Assembly: GCA_030141605.1 (NCBI GenBank)
Contig: JAQGDQ010000766.1
Span: forward strand, 1 to 64,000
Direction of reading: 5' to 3'
Origin: Tubiluchus corallicola
Lineage: Eukaryota > Priapulida > Priapulimorpha > Priapulimorphida > Tubiluchidae
Length of the DNA: 64,000 bases
Under the pieces are notes generated by a model that did not search any database, was not told the origin of the DNA, and was given only the letters and a program-made list of their open reading frames with translations. The position numbers were made by a program, and so were the translations under genes. Every line of letters starts with the position of its first letter. Within the stretch, counting starts at the first letter, position 1. This document shows positions 10,830-21,985 of this stretch, piece after piece.

Positions 10830-12527
10830 ATGAATCAGGCAGAACATTCAGTTCCTGGATTTGTGAAAATTGGAAATGATGTTCCAGACGAATCCGTAGA
10901 TTTCAATATGCAAATTAACAACGTTCCAGTAAAAAGTGCAAGTGATGATGAATCAGCTAAAGTAAACAACAGCAAAAAAGTACATGAGTGTGATTTTCAA
11001 GCACATGATATACCTATAAAAACTGAACAGGATGATTTCATAGATGATGTAGAAAAGAATGATATTGATGTAACTTCGCATAAGAGACTTAACCCTTTGC
11101 TTATGAATAATGAATACAGTGTTGAAGTAAATAGAGAAGCTTATCATTTCAATGGAGAGACAAGAGATGAAAAAGTTAAAACTGATTGTGATTTTATAAA
11201 AATTGAACCTAATACTTCAGCTGATGATGATGAAGAAAATAAAAGAGATTCAACAGAAGATGAATTTCTTGTTAACGAAAGATGTAAAGAGCTGCTATCA
11301 TTTAACGTTAATCAATTTGATTTTGCTGTTAAACACAATGAAGTTGCAGCTCCTTCTATCCAAGAATTACAAGAATCGAATAGAATCAGGATTACTAAGT
11401 CTGGTGACAAATTACACTCAAGAACTCACACTGGCTATAAACCTTATAAGTGCAGTCAGTGCGGTGCTGCATTTACTCGGACAGGTAGTCTGAAAAGACA
11501 TTCAAGAATTCACACTGGTCATAGACCTTTCAAGTGTAGTCAGTGTGATGCTGCATTTACTCAGGCAATTGGACTGAAGTTACATTTAAGAATTCATACT
11601 GGACAGAAACCATATAAGTGTAATCAATGTAATTCAGCATTTGCTCATCCAAGTCATTTGAAACAACATTTAAGGATGCACACTGGAGAGAGACCATTCA
11701 AGTGTAATTACTATGATGGTGCCTTTACTCAGGCTTCTGATATACAAGAATATTCAAGGACTCACAGTGGAGGGAGTAGGTATTGCAATGCCGCATTTAG
11801 TCGGTCAGGTGACCTGAAGGATCATTTAAGAACACACACTGGTGAGAAACCATTCAAGTGCAGTCAGTGTGATGCTGCATTTACTCAAGCAGGTAGTCTG
11901 AAAAGACATTCAAAAACGCACACTGGAGAGAAACCTTTTAAGTGCAGTCAGTGTGATGCTGCATTTGCTCATTCACAAGATTTGAAAAGGCATTTAAGAA
12001 TTCACACTGGAGAGAAACCGTTCAAATGCAGTGAGTGTAGTGCTGCCTTTGCTGAGGCAGATAAGCTGAAGAGACATTTAAGAACTCACACTGGAGAAAA
12101 ACCATTTAAGTGTAGTCTGTGCGATGCTGCATTTGCTCAGTCAGTTGGATTGAAACAACATTTTAGAATTCACACTGGAGAGAAACCATTCAAGTGTAGT
12201 CAATGTGGTGCGGCATTTGTTCAAGCAGGTGGACTGAAACAACATTTTAGAATTCATACTGGAGAAAAGCCATTTAAGTGCAATCTGTGTGGTACTGCAT
12301 TTACTCAGGCGGGTCATCTAAAAGAGCATTCGAGAATTCACACCGGAGAGAAACCGTTCAAGTGCAGTCAGTGTGACGCTGCGTTTATTCGAGCACAAGA
12401 TCTGAAACGACACTCAAGAACTCACATTGGAGAGAAACCATTCAAGTGTGGCAAGGTGACGCTAAATTTGCTAAGGAAGGCAGTTTCTCAAAAAAAAACA
12501 TTTAACAACTCACAGCTGAAGAATTAG
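10830..12527 (+). CDS. Class A C2H2 zinc-finger protein 1 (frameshifted C-terminus)
   Basis: A 565-residue protein, probably a nuclear DNA-binding factor. The exon starts after an acceptor TTTTTACAG at 10807 and the first ATG follows 22 bases later. Residues 1-190 are acidic and low complexity, with SUMO-like motifs IKTE and IKIE (FIKIEP). Twelve finger units follow, joined by TGEKPFKC-type linkers. Ten have all four ligands (C-x2-C-x12-H-x3-H). Units 4 and 5 are degenerate: CNYYDGAFTQASDIQEYSRTH has lost a Cys and a His, and the next lacks its first Cys. A one-base deletion at 12455/12456 shifts the frame inside a thirteenth finger, so the last ~25 residues are out of frame and the stop is premature. 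Decayed fingers continue to about 12690. The N-terminus pairs it with the gene at 21929-24079. Confidence 0.9.
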   Translation: MNQAEHSVPGFVKIGNDVPDESVDFNMQINNVPVKSASDDESAKVNNSKKVHECDFQAHDIPIKTEQDDFIDDVEKNDIDVTSHKRLNPLLMNNEYSVEVNREAYHFNGETRDEKVKTDCDFIKIEPNTSADDDEENKRDSTEDEFLVNERCKELLSFNVNQFDFAVKHNEVAAPSIQELQESNRIRITKSGDKLHSRTHTGYKPYKCSQCGAAFTRTGSLKRHSRIHTGHRPFKCSQCDAAFTQAIGLKLHLRIHTGQKPYKCNQCNSAFAHPSHLKQHLRMHTGERPFKCNYYDGAFTQASDIQEYSRTHSGGSRYCNAAFSRSGDLKDHLRTHTGEKPFKCSQCDAAFTQAGSLKRHSKTHTGEKPFKCSQCDAAFAHSQDLKRHLRIHTGEKPFKCSECSAAFAEADKLKRHLRTHTGEKPFKCSLCDAAFAQSVGLKQHFRIHTGEKPFKCSQCGAAFVQAGGLKQHFRIHTGEKPFKCNLCGTAFTQAGHLKEHSRIHTGEKPFKCSQCDAAFIRAQDLKRHSRTHIGEKPFKCGKVTLNLLRKAVSQKKTFNNSQLKN

Positions 12528-12700
12528 CATACAAGTGTAGTTACTGTCCTGCTCAAATTACTTAGGCAGGTGAACTAAAAGTGCATTGAGGAACTCACAA
12601 TAGAAAGAAACCATTTAAGTGCAGTCAGTGTGATGCTGCATTTTCTGCCTAATGATTTGAAATTATGTTTAGGAACTTACACTGGAGAAAAATGTTTCAA
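12456..12700 (+). pseudogene. Decayed 3' fingers of zinc-finger gene 1
   Basis: In the frame before the one-base deletion, the DNA reads CDAKFAKEGSFSKK-HLTTHT, then YKCSYCPAQIT, a stop, AGELKVH, and KPFKCSQCDAAFSA. These are recognisable remains of three further fingers carrying several stops. They overlap the out-of-frame tail of the annotated gene, so the ancestral protein was longer. Confidence 0.75.
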
Positions 12701-13945
12701 ACACCGTCAAAAAATGACGAATTTGACCTGAAATTGTTTACCTAAGCAAAAAATTTATAACAAAATAGAATTAGTAACTCATACAAAGAACAGAAAATTT
12801 TTTTAAAGCTATCAGCATGATGTTGTTGCTTCTCAAGTATTTTTCAAAAAACACTTAAGGTAGTGGTGGTGCTGGTGCTGGTGCTGGTGCTGTAGAGCAA
12901 TGATGTAGAATAAGCTTCACAAAAGCCAAATTGAAATTTCGTTTGTATATTACATCAACTGAGAAAATTGTTAATGTGATTAATGTAATAATATTTTCAA
13001 AAATTTCGGAACCTGGTGACAGGAGAGTGATTGGACGATGATTTAATAGGTTGTTTTACTTTTTACGAAATGTTTTCAATTTTACGAATTATTTGCTAAA
13101 ACTAAAATGTGCTAAGACTTAAATGAGAGGCCAGTTTGTAGAATTCGACAGCAACATTGTCAGAAACTTGCAATAAATTTATTTTTATTCATGTTATTAA
13201 AGGAAAACCGGATGATTAGAAACTGTCGCAGGTTTCTGACGTAAGCGATAGCTGTGTTCTGTTGCCGCTAATTAATTTTTAAGCTAATTACTCAAACATT
13301 AAGAACAATTGTTAACTTTTATAGGCAAGAAAATGTATATTTTGGACAGTAAATTAAAATGAGATTGAGATTAAACAATCGTCCGGTCTTCTTTCTAGAA
13401 ACAACAATGTTTTGAATTTGGAGACGGGATAAAAGAAGCCAGATTTATTGTTTATAGAGAAAAAGGATTTAAGAATGATTGGAAAACCTTGCAATAGATG
13501 GGACTTTTGTCCATATTCTTGCCTACAGACAGGAGGAATTTACTAAATGCACTTGCAATAGAGAGGGAGTCACTTTTAGTACAATCATTGCTATCTGCAA
13601 AGGAAGGAACAACTTGTGTTTTGCTTTTTAACATTGTTCTTGTTTTCAGCAAAATAAATGGCCATGATATTCTCTTCTGAACATTTGTTTAATAAGACTT
13701 ACTTTGTCCGACTAAAGTCTTGTAAAAAGTCTCTTCAGAAGTGAATTAGAAAGCTTGTGGGATTTAAAGAGCTTGTTATATTTCCGACTGATTGTAAAAT
13801 GCAGGAATTATCCAGGATTTTCCAAAGGATTTTCTTTCTCTTTTACTAAGTGTGCGAATCGGCGCATGTTTATTAAGGGCAGTTTCAAATGATTCCAAGA
13901 AATGGTAAAAAGCATCATTTACATTAAGTTTACTATTGAAAATAT
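12700..13945. other. Spacer with a duplicated upstream flank
   Basis: A short GGTGCT run lies at about 12862-12893. From about 13223 to 13410 it matches 8868-9045 in direct orientation. The rest is AT-rich with no recognised gene. The layout (duplicated flank followed by dead fingers at 13946) suggests a broken tandem copy of gene 1 and its upstream region. Confidence 0.45.
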
Positions 13946-14412
<467 letters not shown>

Positions 14413-15220
14413 ACGCAACTAGAAAGATACTAGTTTCCATGAGCTCAAAAAGACGACAAATGAAAGTAAAAACCTCCGACCAGGCCGGTGAACAAATTGA
14501 ACAAATAATCACCATTGAACAATGGACAGGATGGAAACGAATGTCGCGAGCAGAACATGAGCAACTTACTGGAGTAGCATTGTGTTGAAAGCTTGCTTAA
14601 GTAGACAGAATATATTCGTTACTAGCAGCCAGCCATGTTGTGTGTCGCCAGTTACCGTCAATTTCCACCAGTTGTTGAGTTTCCAGTTGTTCTCAGTAAT
14701 GAGATCGGCAACTGCTTTCTCTTGTATGCACACACAAATTTGGATACCATTATTGCTGTAAAAGTCTTATGTTTGTAGAATGCAGAAGAGGGTCTGTGAC
14801 AGTAAGGGGTAGTTATGAGAAAGAAACCATTATTTTGTCTAAATGTTGTGTTTTGTTTCTCTCGGAAGGCACGTAGAGAAAACCGGAAAACACGTCGTCA
14901 AATTAAACTAATTTTTTTAAGCGAGAATTCTACAACACAAAAGTATGAAGGAACGCGAAGTGATTACAGTAAACGTGAAAATCTGGAAAACGTTTAAGTG
15001 TATCTGAAAAAACAAGAGAATGGGTAAGTGGCGTCCATGTGAATCAGCATGTGTGACATGTTCTTATCTGTGGCTAACATTTTAATGTTTGTGCTTACTA
15101 AGATTTCCCTTATTAGTTAAGCGGGCTCATCACGAGGTAGAAGTTACGTAATGTGGGATTTGCTTTGTTCACATGGTTATCTAAACTGATGCTCATTTAA
15201 TAAACGTTTGTTTTAGTATT
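14413..15220. other. Spacer, no recognised gene
   Basis: Moderately AT-rich. A 60-codon ORF at 14815-14997 has no features. No repeat could be tied to a family by eye. Confidence 0.35.
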
Positions 15221-15293
15221 CACTAATTTTTCAGCAGTTGTGGCTGTATCTTGCAGACGTTACAGCATGTGCCTTTGTCAGCGGCCTGCTTCG

Positions 15294-15303
15294 CCTTATA
15301 TAG
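15294..15303 (-). promoter_or_regulatory. TATA box beside heat-shock elements
   Basis: On the minus strand this reads CTATATAAGG and lies 10 bases downstream of the nearest heat-shock element, the usual tight arrangement of heat-inducible promoters. It would drive transcription leftwards from about 15265-15270. A second candidate, TATAAA at 15445-15450, faces right. No open reading frame of note follows on either side. Confidence 0.45.
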
Positions 15304-15312
15304 CATGCCTGA

Positions 15313-15378
15313 GAAGCTTCTAGAAGTTCCCTTCCAGAACATTCTACACGGTAAGACAATTATTCTAACGGAACATTC
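15313..15378. promoter_or_regulatory. Cluster of heat-shock elements
   Basis: Heat-shock factor binds alternating GAA/TTC units at 5-base spacing. Here GAA 15313-15315, TTC 15318-15320 and GAA 15323-15325 form one perfect three-unit element. TTC 15332-15334, GAA 15337-15339 and TTC 15342-15344 form a second. GAA 15371-15373 with TTC 15376-15378 forms a two-unit site. Two perfect trimers within 32 bases next to a TATA box are unlikely by chance. The same bases also fit a small exon (15259-15350) between a TTGCAG acceptor and a GGTAAGA donor, which is the main alternative. Confidence 0.6.
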
Positions 15379-15379
15379 T

Positions 15380-17130
15380 AAAATGTTGTATTTAATTATA
15401 TTAGATATCAGCGATCTCCACAATACTAAACTCTTAAAGAAGCTTATAAATGATCTCCCGCCATCAAGCCCCAAAAATAGAGAAGTTGAAACACAGCCCA
15501 GAATTATATTCAACTTCACACTTATTAATGGTCAGTCAAACACAAAGACGCATTTCGCTAGCTTCAAATATGAAACAGAAATTGGTGGATGTCATCAAAC
15601 TTGTCAGTGAAAATTTTCTTGATGTTGTCTATTCACTTTTTCAATTTAATATTTACTCACATAATCAACAATATTTTTTACGATACGTTTTAAATACAAT
15701 ACAATTCAAATACAATAATTAAGTTAATACAATACAAAGTTAATAATACAGATTTTTTTTAGATTAAAAATTGGCCAAGAAATGGTTAAAAAAGTGAACT
15801 TCTTGGTGAACACTTAATTGCAAGTTCGAACCGCTTTGTATTCTTGCCATCAGCAGTTCACAAAAGTTCAATTGCATTAAAATAGGTAATCTGAACTTGA
15901 TTACAGGTGCAATGATTCTAGCCAGTATCTCTGCATCGAGACATGTTTAAATTAAATGAAGCAGCGCCCCAAAAACAGGACTCTCTGAACTTACTAGGAG
16001 TCCTCGTCGATCCGAAAGATTCAACCTAGGTCGATGCACCCAAACCCTGAGATGTTATGACGATTTTACCTACAGTGGGCTCCCAATTGTGGGTATTAAG
16101 ATTGCTACTAGCTGAGATATTGCCCAACACGCTACAAACGGTTAAATCTGCCATTAATACCACTAATTGATGGAGTACGGTATGTATGTTGTGTCTGTCG
16201 ATGGAAATAATCCCTCGCATTCTCTCGGTTTTGTGATATATAGAGCTACTGATGCAGCTAACACTTGTTCGTTCATTTATATATTTAAATATTCACTCTC
16301 AATTACTATATTATGCGTTATTTAGTACTTGACTTTCCCAGTAATAATAACATTTGACATGCTGCTTTTGTGACATGGCTCATTGCTTGGATCTGTACCA
16401 ATTCTATGTATTTATATATAATAGCCAGTCTTTTGTGTAGCAATAATATATCACATTTGCTTTAGTCTCTATAATGTTCGTCTAACATTTAACAAATTCT
16501 ATATACAAACACCTAAAAATGTTATGAGCCTGTGTGTAAAGTTGCATTTTAATAAGGGGCAGCTGCCCAAGTGACCAATAGGTCTTTCGCTGCTCCTTCT
16601 CTGCTGCACTGAAATGTAATGAAATGACGAATTTTAACTGCTATTGAGAAAACAAAATTGAATTGAATTGAAAATTGTTGTTTATCGTCGGCCCAAAAGC
16701 TCTTTGGAGCTTATGTTAATTGTTCATCCAAAAAGCCGACTTTAAATAAACGTTCTTATTGTTATTATTAATTATTGTATTTATAAAATGTTCCCTGGAT
16801 ACTTGTGGCTTACTTGACTTGGCTTCCAGAACAGTGGGCTTCCGAACACCGAAGATGATAATATCTATGAATGTGTGACATCGTTGAGTTGAATTTCGTG
16901 CCAAGATTTCACTAATTTTGATTTTTCGTTTTCACCCAAAATGCTAATCACCCCCACGTGATTAACTTTCCATACATTATAGCTTTTTAGTAAGGTCATT
17001 ATGTTGTTTACTAAGTGTTTGTGTTTTCAATTTCTTTATTAATTCTTTGTGTTTTTGCATTTATTAGTAAAACAGGCCTGCACACGTTACGTTGTACTAC
17101 TAATGAACAGTTAAGAACTTGAATAGTCGA
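15380..17130. other. Spacer with probable LINE 3' end remnant
   Basis: About 16250-16675 resembles the 3' untranslated end of a non-LTR retrotransposon on the plus strand, closing with a short repeat tail AATTGAATTGAATTGAA near 16655-16671. The piece 15960-16220 is less AT-rich but not identified. No intact gene is visible. Confidence 0.35.
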
Positions 17131-17131
17131 G

Positions 17132-18180
17132 TAATCATTCGCTTAACGACGCCTATGCGTTCTAACAAAATGCGACGTTAAGTGAAACGTCGTTAAACGA
17201 AGCCAAGACTTCCGTGGAGAGTAATGAAAAGAATTGAGATACGTTCCAGAGACAAAAATCAATACTGCTTTGTGTTTAAGTCATATACCGTATATACTAT
17301 ATATATATATAGTATATATATGTGATTATACATATGTAATCACATATGTATATGTGATTATACATTATGTGATATACATATGTGATTATATATATATATA
17401 TATGTGTGTACAAAACGAATTTTTGGGGTCGACATATGCTTAGGATACGTTTTTGAGAGTTGTCGCTAAAGAGTCGTCTACAAAATGAATGTGTAAAGAA
17501 ATAATTATTCATTATACGCTGGACTGAATAAACACTTAAACTGTGATACTTCACATCAGAGAATGTACAAGTTAAAATTGATATATTACCGGCAAATAAA
17601 CAAGCGACGGAGCACTCGATCAGAACGTGGAAATCGCCAATGTTGTGCAGGTGCTGCAGATCATTAACTCTGGAAGATCTTAATATTTTATGGTACACAG
17701 GTAATATATAAAATGATGCAGTTTTGGTCTTAAAATGCACATCGACTTCTACACATGTATATACGGCAAGTTAAACATTCTGTGAGCTTATTCATATTTC
17801 TAGTGATTGATGTCTTCCTGTTTGTCTGAAACCACCTAGATATTTTACTTAACAGTACCTACTTCTATTTCGTTAACGTAGGACTAGTCACAGCTGGAAC
17901 AATAAGCAGAGTCAACCCTGGGGGCGACCTTGGGAATGTTACCTTAGTGCACACAAGCCCCTAGCGTCTGTCGGCAAACAAAAACATGAATAATAACTGC
18001 ACTGCTTACATAACTAGTGCGTTTGTAGAGCAGAATAACTCAATAGGTGCTGTTAGAATGCATCAAATTAGGTAAACATTCTGTTAATCAAATTAAAATT
18101 TGCCTTAAGCAAAGTAAAAAAATCTACGCACGTCGTTAAGTGAAAAAAGTATCAATTGATCGGCGTCGTAAGCGAGAATT
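17132..18180. mobile_element. Decayed DNA transposon with imperfect inverted ends
   Basis: ATTCGCTTAACGACGCC at 17137-17153 faces CGGCGTCGTAAGCGAGAAT at 18161-18179, giving imperfect inverted termini. A second pair of related blocks, GACGTTAAGTGAAACG near 17173 and CGTCGTTAAGTGAAAA near 18131, lies just inside in direct orientation. The interior holds TA/TG-rich palindromic sequence (17285-17405) and no transposase. Superfamily uncertain. Confidence 0.45.
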
Positions 18181-19268
18181 AACGTATGTCCTTATATTTG
18201 CAATAGAATGTTATTATCGTCATTCAAATTCTATTTAAAAAACACTTGCATTTCAACAAACGCCCCGTACATTACTCCTATGGTGACCGTAGACTAGCTG
18301 CTCTTCAAACACGAATGCTTGTTGCCTTGTCTCGACTAAGCTTTGATCAGAGTGAGAGAGGGTGGGAAAACTATGATGGACTCCTGTTTTACCTACTTGT
18401 AGATGCGGTGCCCTAATTAATAATAAATCATTAATCAAGTAGCTGCCCTTTATACCACCAGACTCGGGATATGTTACTATATTACAAAGCAAACTCTGTA
18501 CTTCGTTCATTGCTCATAATATTAGAATTTACAATCTATCAACAAATGAACTCGTTTATCTGCTTTTTCATGACAATCAACACTTAAATAAGACTGTTAA
18601 ATTTCAATTTTTAAGCTTGTACAGAAATTTACATTTCTAGCCAAGCACTTCCAACCATTGTAATTAGTTTATACTGTTAGTAGTCAATTTGTAATGCTGC
18701 TACTGTTTTCCTATTGTCTTGCACTCTATTAACTGTTACGTTTCATTGGTGAGAACATTCATCAGTTGTAACAAAATGTCTGCTCAAGCCGCATTGTAAT
18801 ACTTGTATAAGAAATTATAGACATTCTGGAAAGTAGGCCGTGATTAGCTGGCTAATGATGATGCTTTGCTTGCACTTTAATTAGCTAGGGTTAATATTTT
18901 AACTGCAAAGTAGACAAACCCTGCGAAAGAATTTTTCACATAAACCCATAACAACAACAACAACAACAACCAGCAACAAGAAGATGAAGAACAACAAGAA
19001 CAGCAACGACAACAACAACAACAAAACATTACGTGACTATAACAAAAGTGAAGTTTTACTAATAATTTTCATTTTCCCATTAATGAAATCAATAATCAAG
19101 GATGTGGTTTTCTTTTGATCAGAAACATGAATGATAAACTTACCTAAATTATGTTAAACTCTCTCCTAAGAATGTCAATTATTAATTTTTGATATTATAA
19201 CAACCAACTTTGTACAAAATTTACATTAGAGACAAGCAGGGCTTGACTAACATTAATCTCTTTATTTA
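18181..19268. other. AT-rich spacer with CAA-rich run
   Basis: Nothing coding is recognised. A CAA/CAG-rich simple run lies at about 18951-19025. The 85-codon minus ORF at 18253-18510 has no recognisable features. Confidence 0.4.
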
Positions 19269-19276
19269 AAAATAAC

Positions 19277-19669
19277 CAGGGGCGGAACTAGGGGGGTGCC
19301 ACCCTTGCCAAAATTTGCGCGCACCCCCTGCAAAATCGGACAAATAATTTTTTTGCAGTTAAAATTGCAGTTCGCATGTAATCATTTTCAATATGAATTA
19401 GAATTAGGTAGAAAAATGTTTAGTAGCTTCAGTGTATTATTTTCTTGAAACGTGTGTGTGATAAATTTCTGTAAATAACAATTTAGTTAGAGGCACATTA
19501 ATAACGTTAGGTTAACTGAGAGTTAATTTTCTCATTATTGCTCTGTCCGCTACGCCGTCCTACACACACGCTAATTATAGACCTGCATGCAGTATAAAAG
19601 CGGTTAAAATTGGCATAACCATTATTTAACCACTTCGGATACCTCGCCCCCCAGAAAATTTTTGCCCTG
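19277..19669. mobile_element. hAT-type MITE with 8-bp target duplication
   Basis: Begins CAGGGGCGGAACTAGGGGGG and ends TTTTTGCCCTG, giving short inverted ends of the hAT kind. It is flanked by perfect 8-bp copies of AAAATAAC at 19269-19276 and 19670-19677. At 393 bp with no coding capacity it is a non-autonomous derivative. Confidence 0.88.
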
Positions 19670-19677
19670 AAAATAAC

Positions 19678-20239
19678 ACAATTGAAATTAATATACCAGT
19701 TACTTGAATTGTTATTTAATTTCTCATTTACTTCTCAGCAAAATTTATACAGCAAGTTTTTTACAATAATATTGCATTAGAATCAACGTTTCTGAAAAAC
19801 AAATGAGCAGCAATGAGCAAGATGTCTGCTGCTTTTTACACAAATTGTAAAGCAAGATGGGCAGTTGTGTGCTTAGCTGTCTGACAATGATTGAAAATTG
19901 AGGAAAAATTGAAAAAAAATACTTTTGTTCAAACAAAATATGGATAGAGTATGTAATGATACATAATGATGATAATAGTGATGATAAAACTGCTCAAGTG
20001 AAAGTAGTACACAACCTTTCACAGAATCTTATGTGAGACAGACCGTATTTTAATTTTTTTGTAAGAGTTACCATCTCTGTTTTGTTTAAATGATTTGCTT
20101 ATATAAACAATTTCAGTGAATAATCAATTTCCTCACTTGTGCCAAAAATACGGCACCATTTTTGCTGCACTTGAGAGGTTTTTTTAGTGCGAGTTCCTAG
20201 GATGAATACTTAAAATGCTACACTTAGATTTTTCTGCAA
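19678..20239. other. AT-rich spacer downstream of the minisatellite
   Basis: No gene recognised. The part 20120-20239 begins to resemble the decayed 3' side of a zinc-finger exon on the minus strand before the 63-bp array starts. Confidence 0.35.
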
Positions 20240-21985
20240 TGTGAGTCCTTCAATGTACTTTCAGATCCCTGCCTCAGTCGATGCACCATCATAGCGACCC
20301 CGCTTGAGTCCTTCAATGTACTTTCAGATCCCTGCCTCAGTCGATGCACCATCATAGCGACCCCGCTTGAGTCCTTCAATGTACTTTCAGATCCCTGCCT
20401 CAGTCAATGCACCATCATAGTGACCCCGCTTGAGTCTTTCAATGTACTTTCAGATACCTGCCTCAGTCAATGCACCATCATAGCGACCCCGCTTGAATAG
20501 TTCTTCAATGTACTTTCAGATCCCTGCCTCAGTCAATGCACCATCATAGTGACCCCGCTTGAGTCCTTCAATGTACTTTCAGATCCCTGCCTCAGTCAAT
20601 GCACCATCATAGTGACCCCGCTTGAGTCCTTCAATGTACTTTCAGACCCCTGCCTCAGTCAATGCACCATCATAGCGACCCCGCTTGAGTCCTTCAATGT
20701 ACTTTCAGATCCCTGCCTCAGTCAATGCACCATCATAGCGACCCCGCTTGAGTCCTTCAATGTACTTTCAGATCCCTGCCTCAGTCAATGCACCATCATA
20801 GCGACCCCGCTTGAGTCCTTCAATGTACTTTCAGATCCCTGCCTCAGTCAATGCACCATCATAGCGACCCTGCTTGAGTCCTTCAAGTACTTCAATCCCT
20901 GCCTCATCAATGCACATCATAACCCCGCTTAGCAATGTACAGATCCCGCCTCATCAATGCACCATCATAGACCCGCTTGACAGCACCATCAAGACCCCCA
21001 TCAATGCACCATCATAGCGACCCCGCTTGAGTCTTTCAATGTACTCTCAGATCCCTGCCTCACTCAATGCACCATCATAGCGACCCCGCTTGAGTCCTTC
21101 ACTGTACTTTCAGACCCCTGCCTCAGTCAATGCACCATCATAGCGACCCCGCTTGAGTCCTTCAATGTACTTTCAGATCCCTGCCTCACTCAATGCACCA
21201 TCATAGCGACCCCGCTTGAGTCTTTCAATGTACTTTCAGATCCCTGCCTCACTCAATGCACCATCATAGCGACCCTGCTTGAGTCCTTCAATGTACTTTC
21301 AGATCCCTGCCTCACTCAATGCACCATCATAGCGACCCCGCTTGAGTCTTTCAATGTACTCTCAGATCCCTGCCTCACTCAATGCACCATCATAGCGACC
21401 CCGCTTGAGTCCTTCACTGTACTTTCAGACCCCTGCCTCAGTCAATGCACCATCATAGCGACCCCGCTTGAGTCCTTCAATGTACTTTCAGATCCCTGCC
21501 TCACTCAATGCACCATCATAGCGACCCCGCTTGAGTCTTTCAATGTACTTTCAGATCCCTGCCTCAGTCAATGCACCATCATAGTGACCCCGCTTGAGTC
21601 TTTCAATGCACCATCATAGTGACCCCGCTTGAGTCCTTCACTGCACTTTCAGATCCCTGCCTCAGTCGATGCACCATCATAGTGACCCCACTTGAGTCTT
21701 TCAATGTACTTTCAGATCCCTGCCTCAGTCAATGCATCATCATAGCGACCCTGCTTGAGTCCTTCAGTGTACTTTCAGATCCCTGCCTCAGTCAATGCAC
21801 CATCATAGTGACCCTGCTTGAGTCTTTCAATGTACTTTCAGATCCCTGCCTCAGTCAATGTACTTTCAGATCCCTGCCTCAGTCAATGCACCATCATAGT
21901 CACCCTGCTTGAGTTCTTCAATGTACTTTCAGATCCCTGCCTCAGTCAATGCACCATCATAGCGATCCCGCTTGAATAGTTCTTC
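20240..21985 (-). repeat. 63-bp minisatellite derived from a dead zinc finger, about 27 copies
   Basis: The unit runs GACCCCGCTTGAGTCCTTCA, ATGTACTTTCAGATCCCTGC, CTCAGTCAATGCACCATCAT, AGC. On the minus strand it reads YDGALTEAG, a one-base deletion, then DLKVH-like codons: the central part of a C2H2 finger without the TGEKPFKC linker. The array is continuous with the last, degenerate finger of the gene at 21929-24079, which ends KRDRYDGALTEAG before a TGA made by the same deletion. Copies are very similar; a patch at 20880-21000 carries a cluster of short deletions. Confidence 0.95.

Noticed and set aside
15251-15610. 119-codon ORF over the heat-shock-element cluster
   Set aside because: It starts from TTG and no family was recognised. 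A small exon at 15259-15350 remains possible and is noted as the alternative.
15823-15840. tRNA B-box-like AAGTTCGAACC
   Set aside because: No matching A-box or cloverleaf could be found around it.
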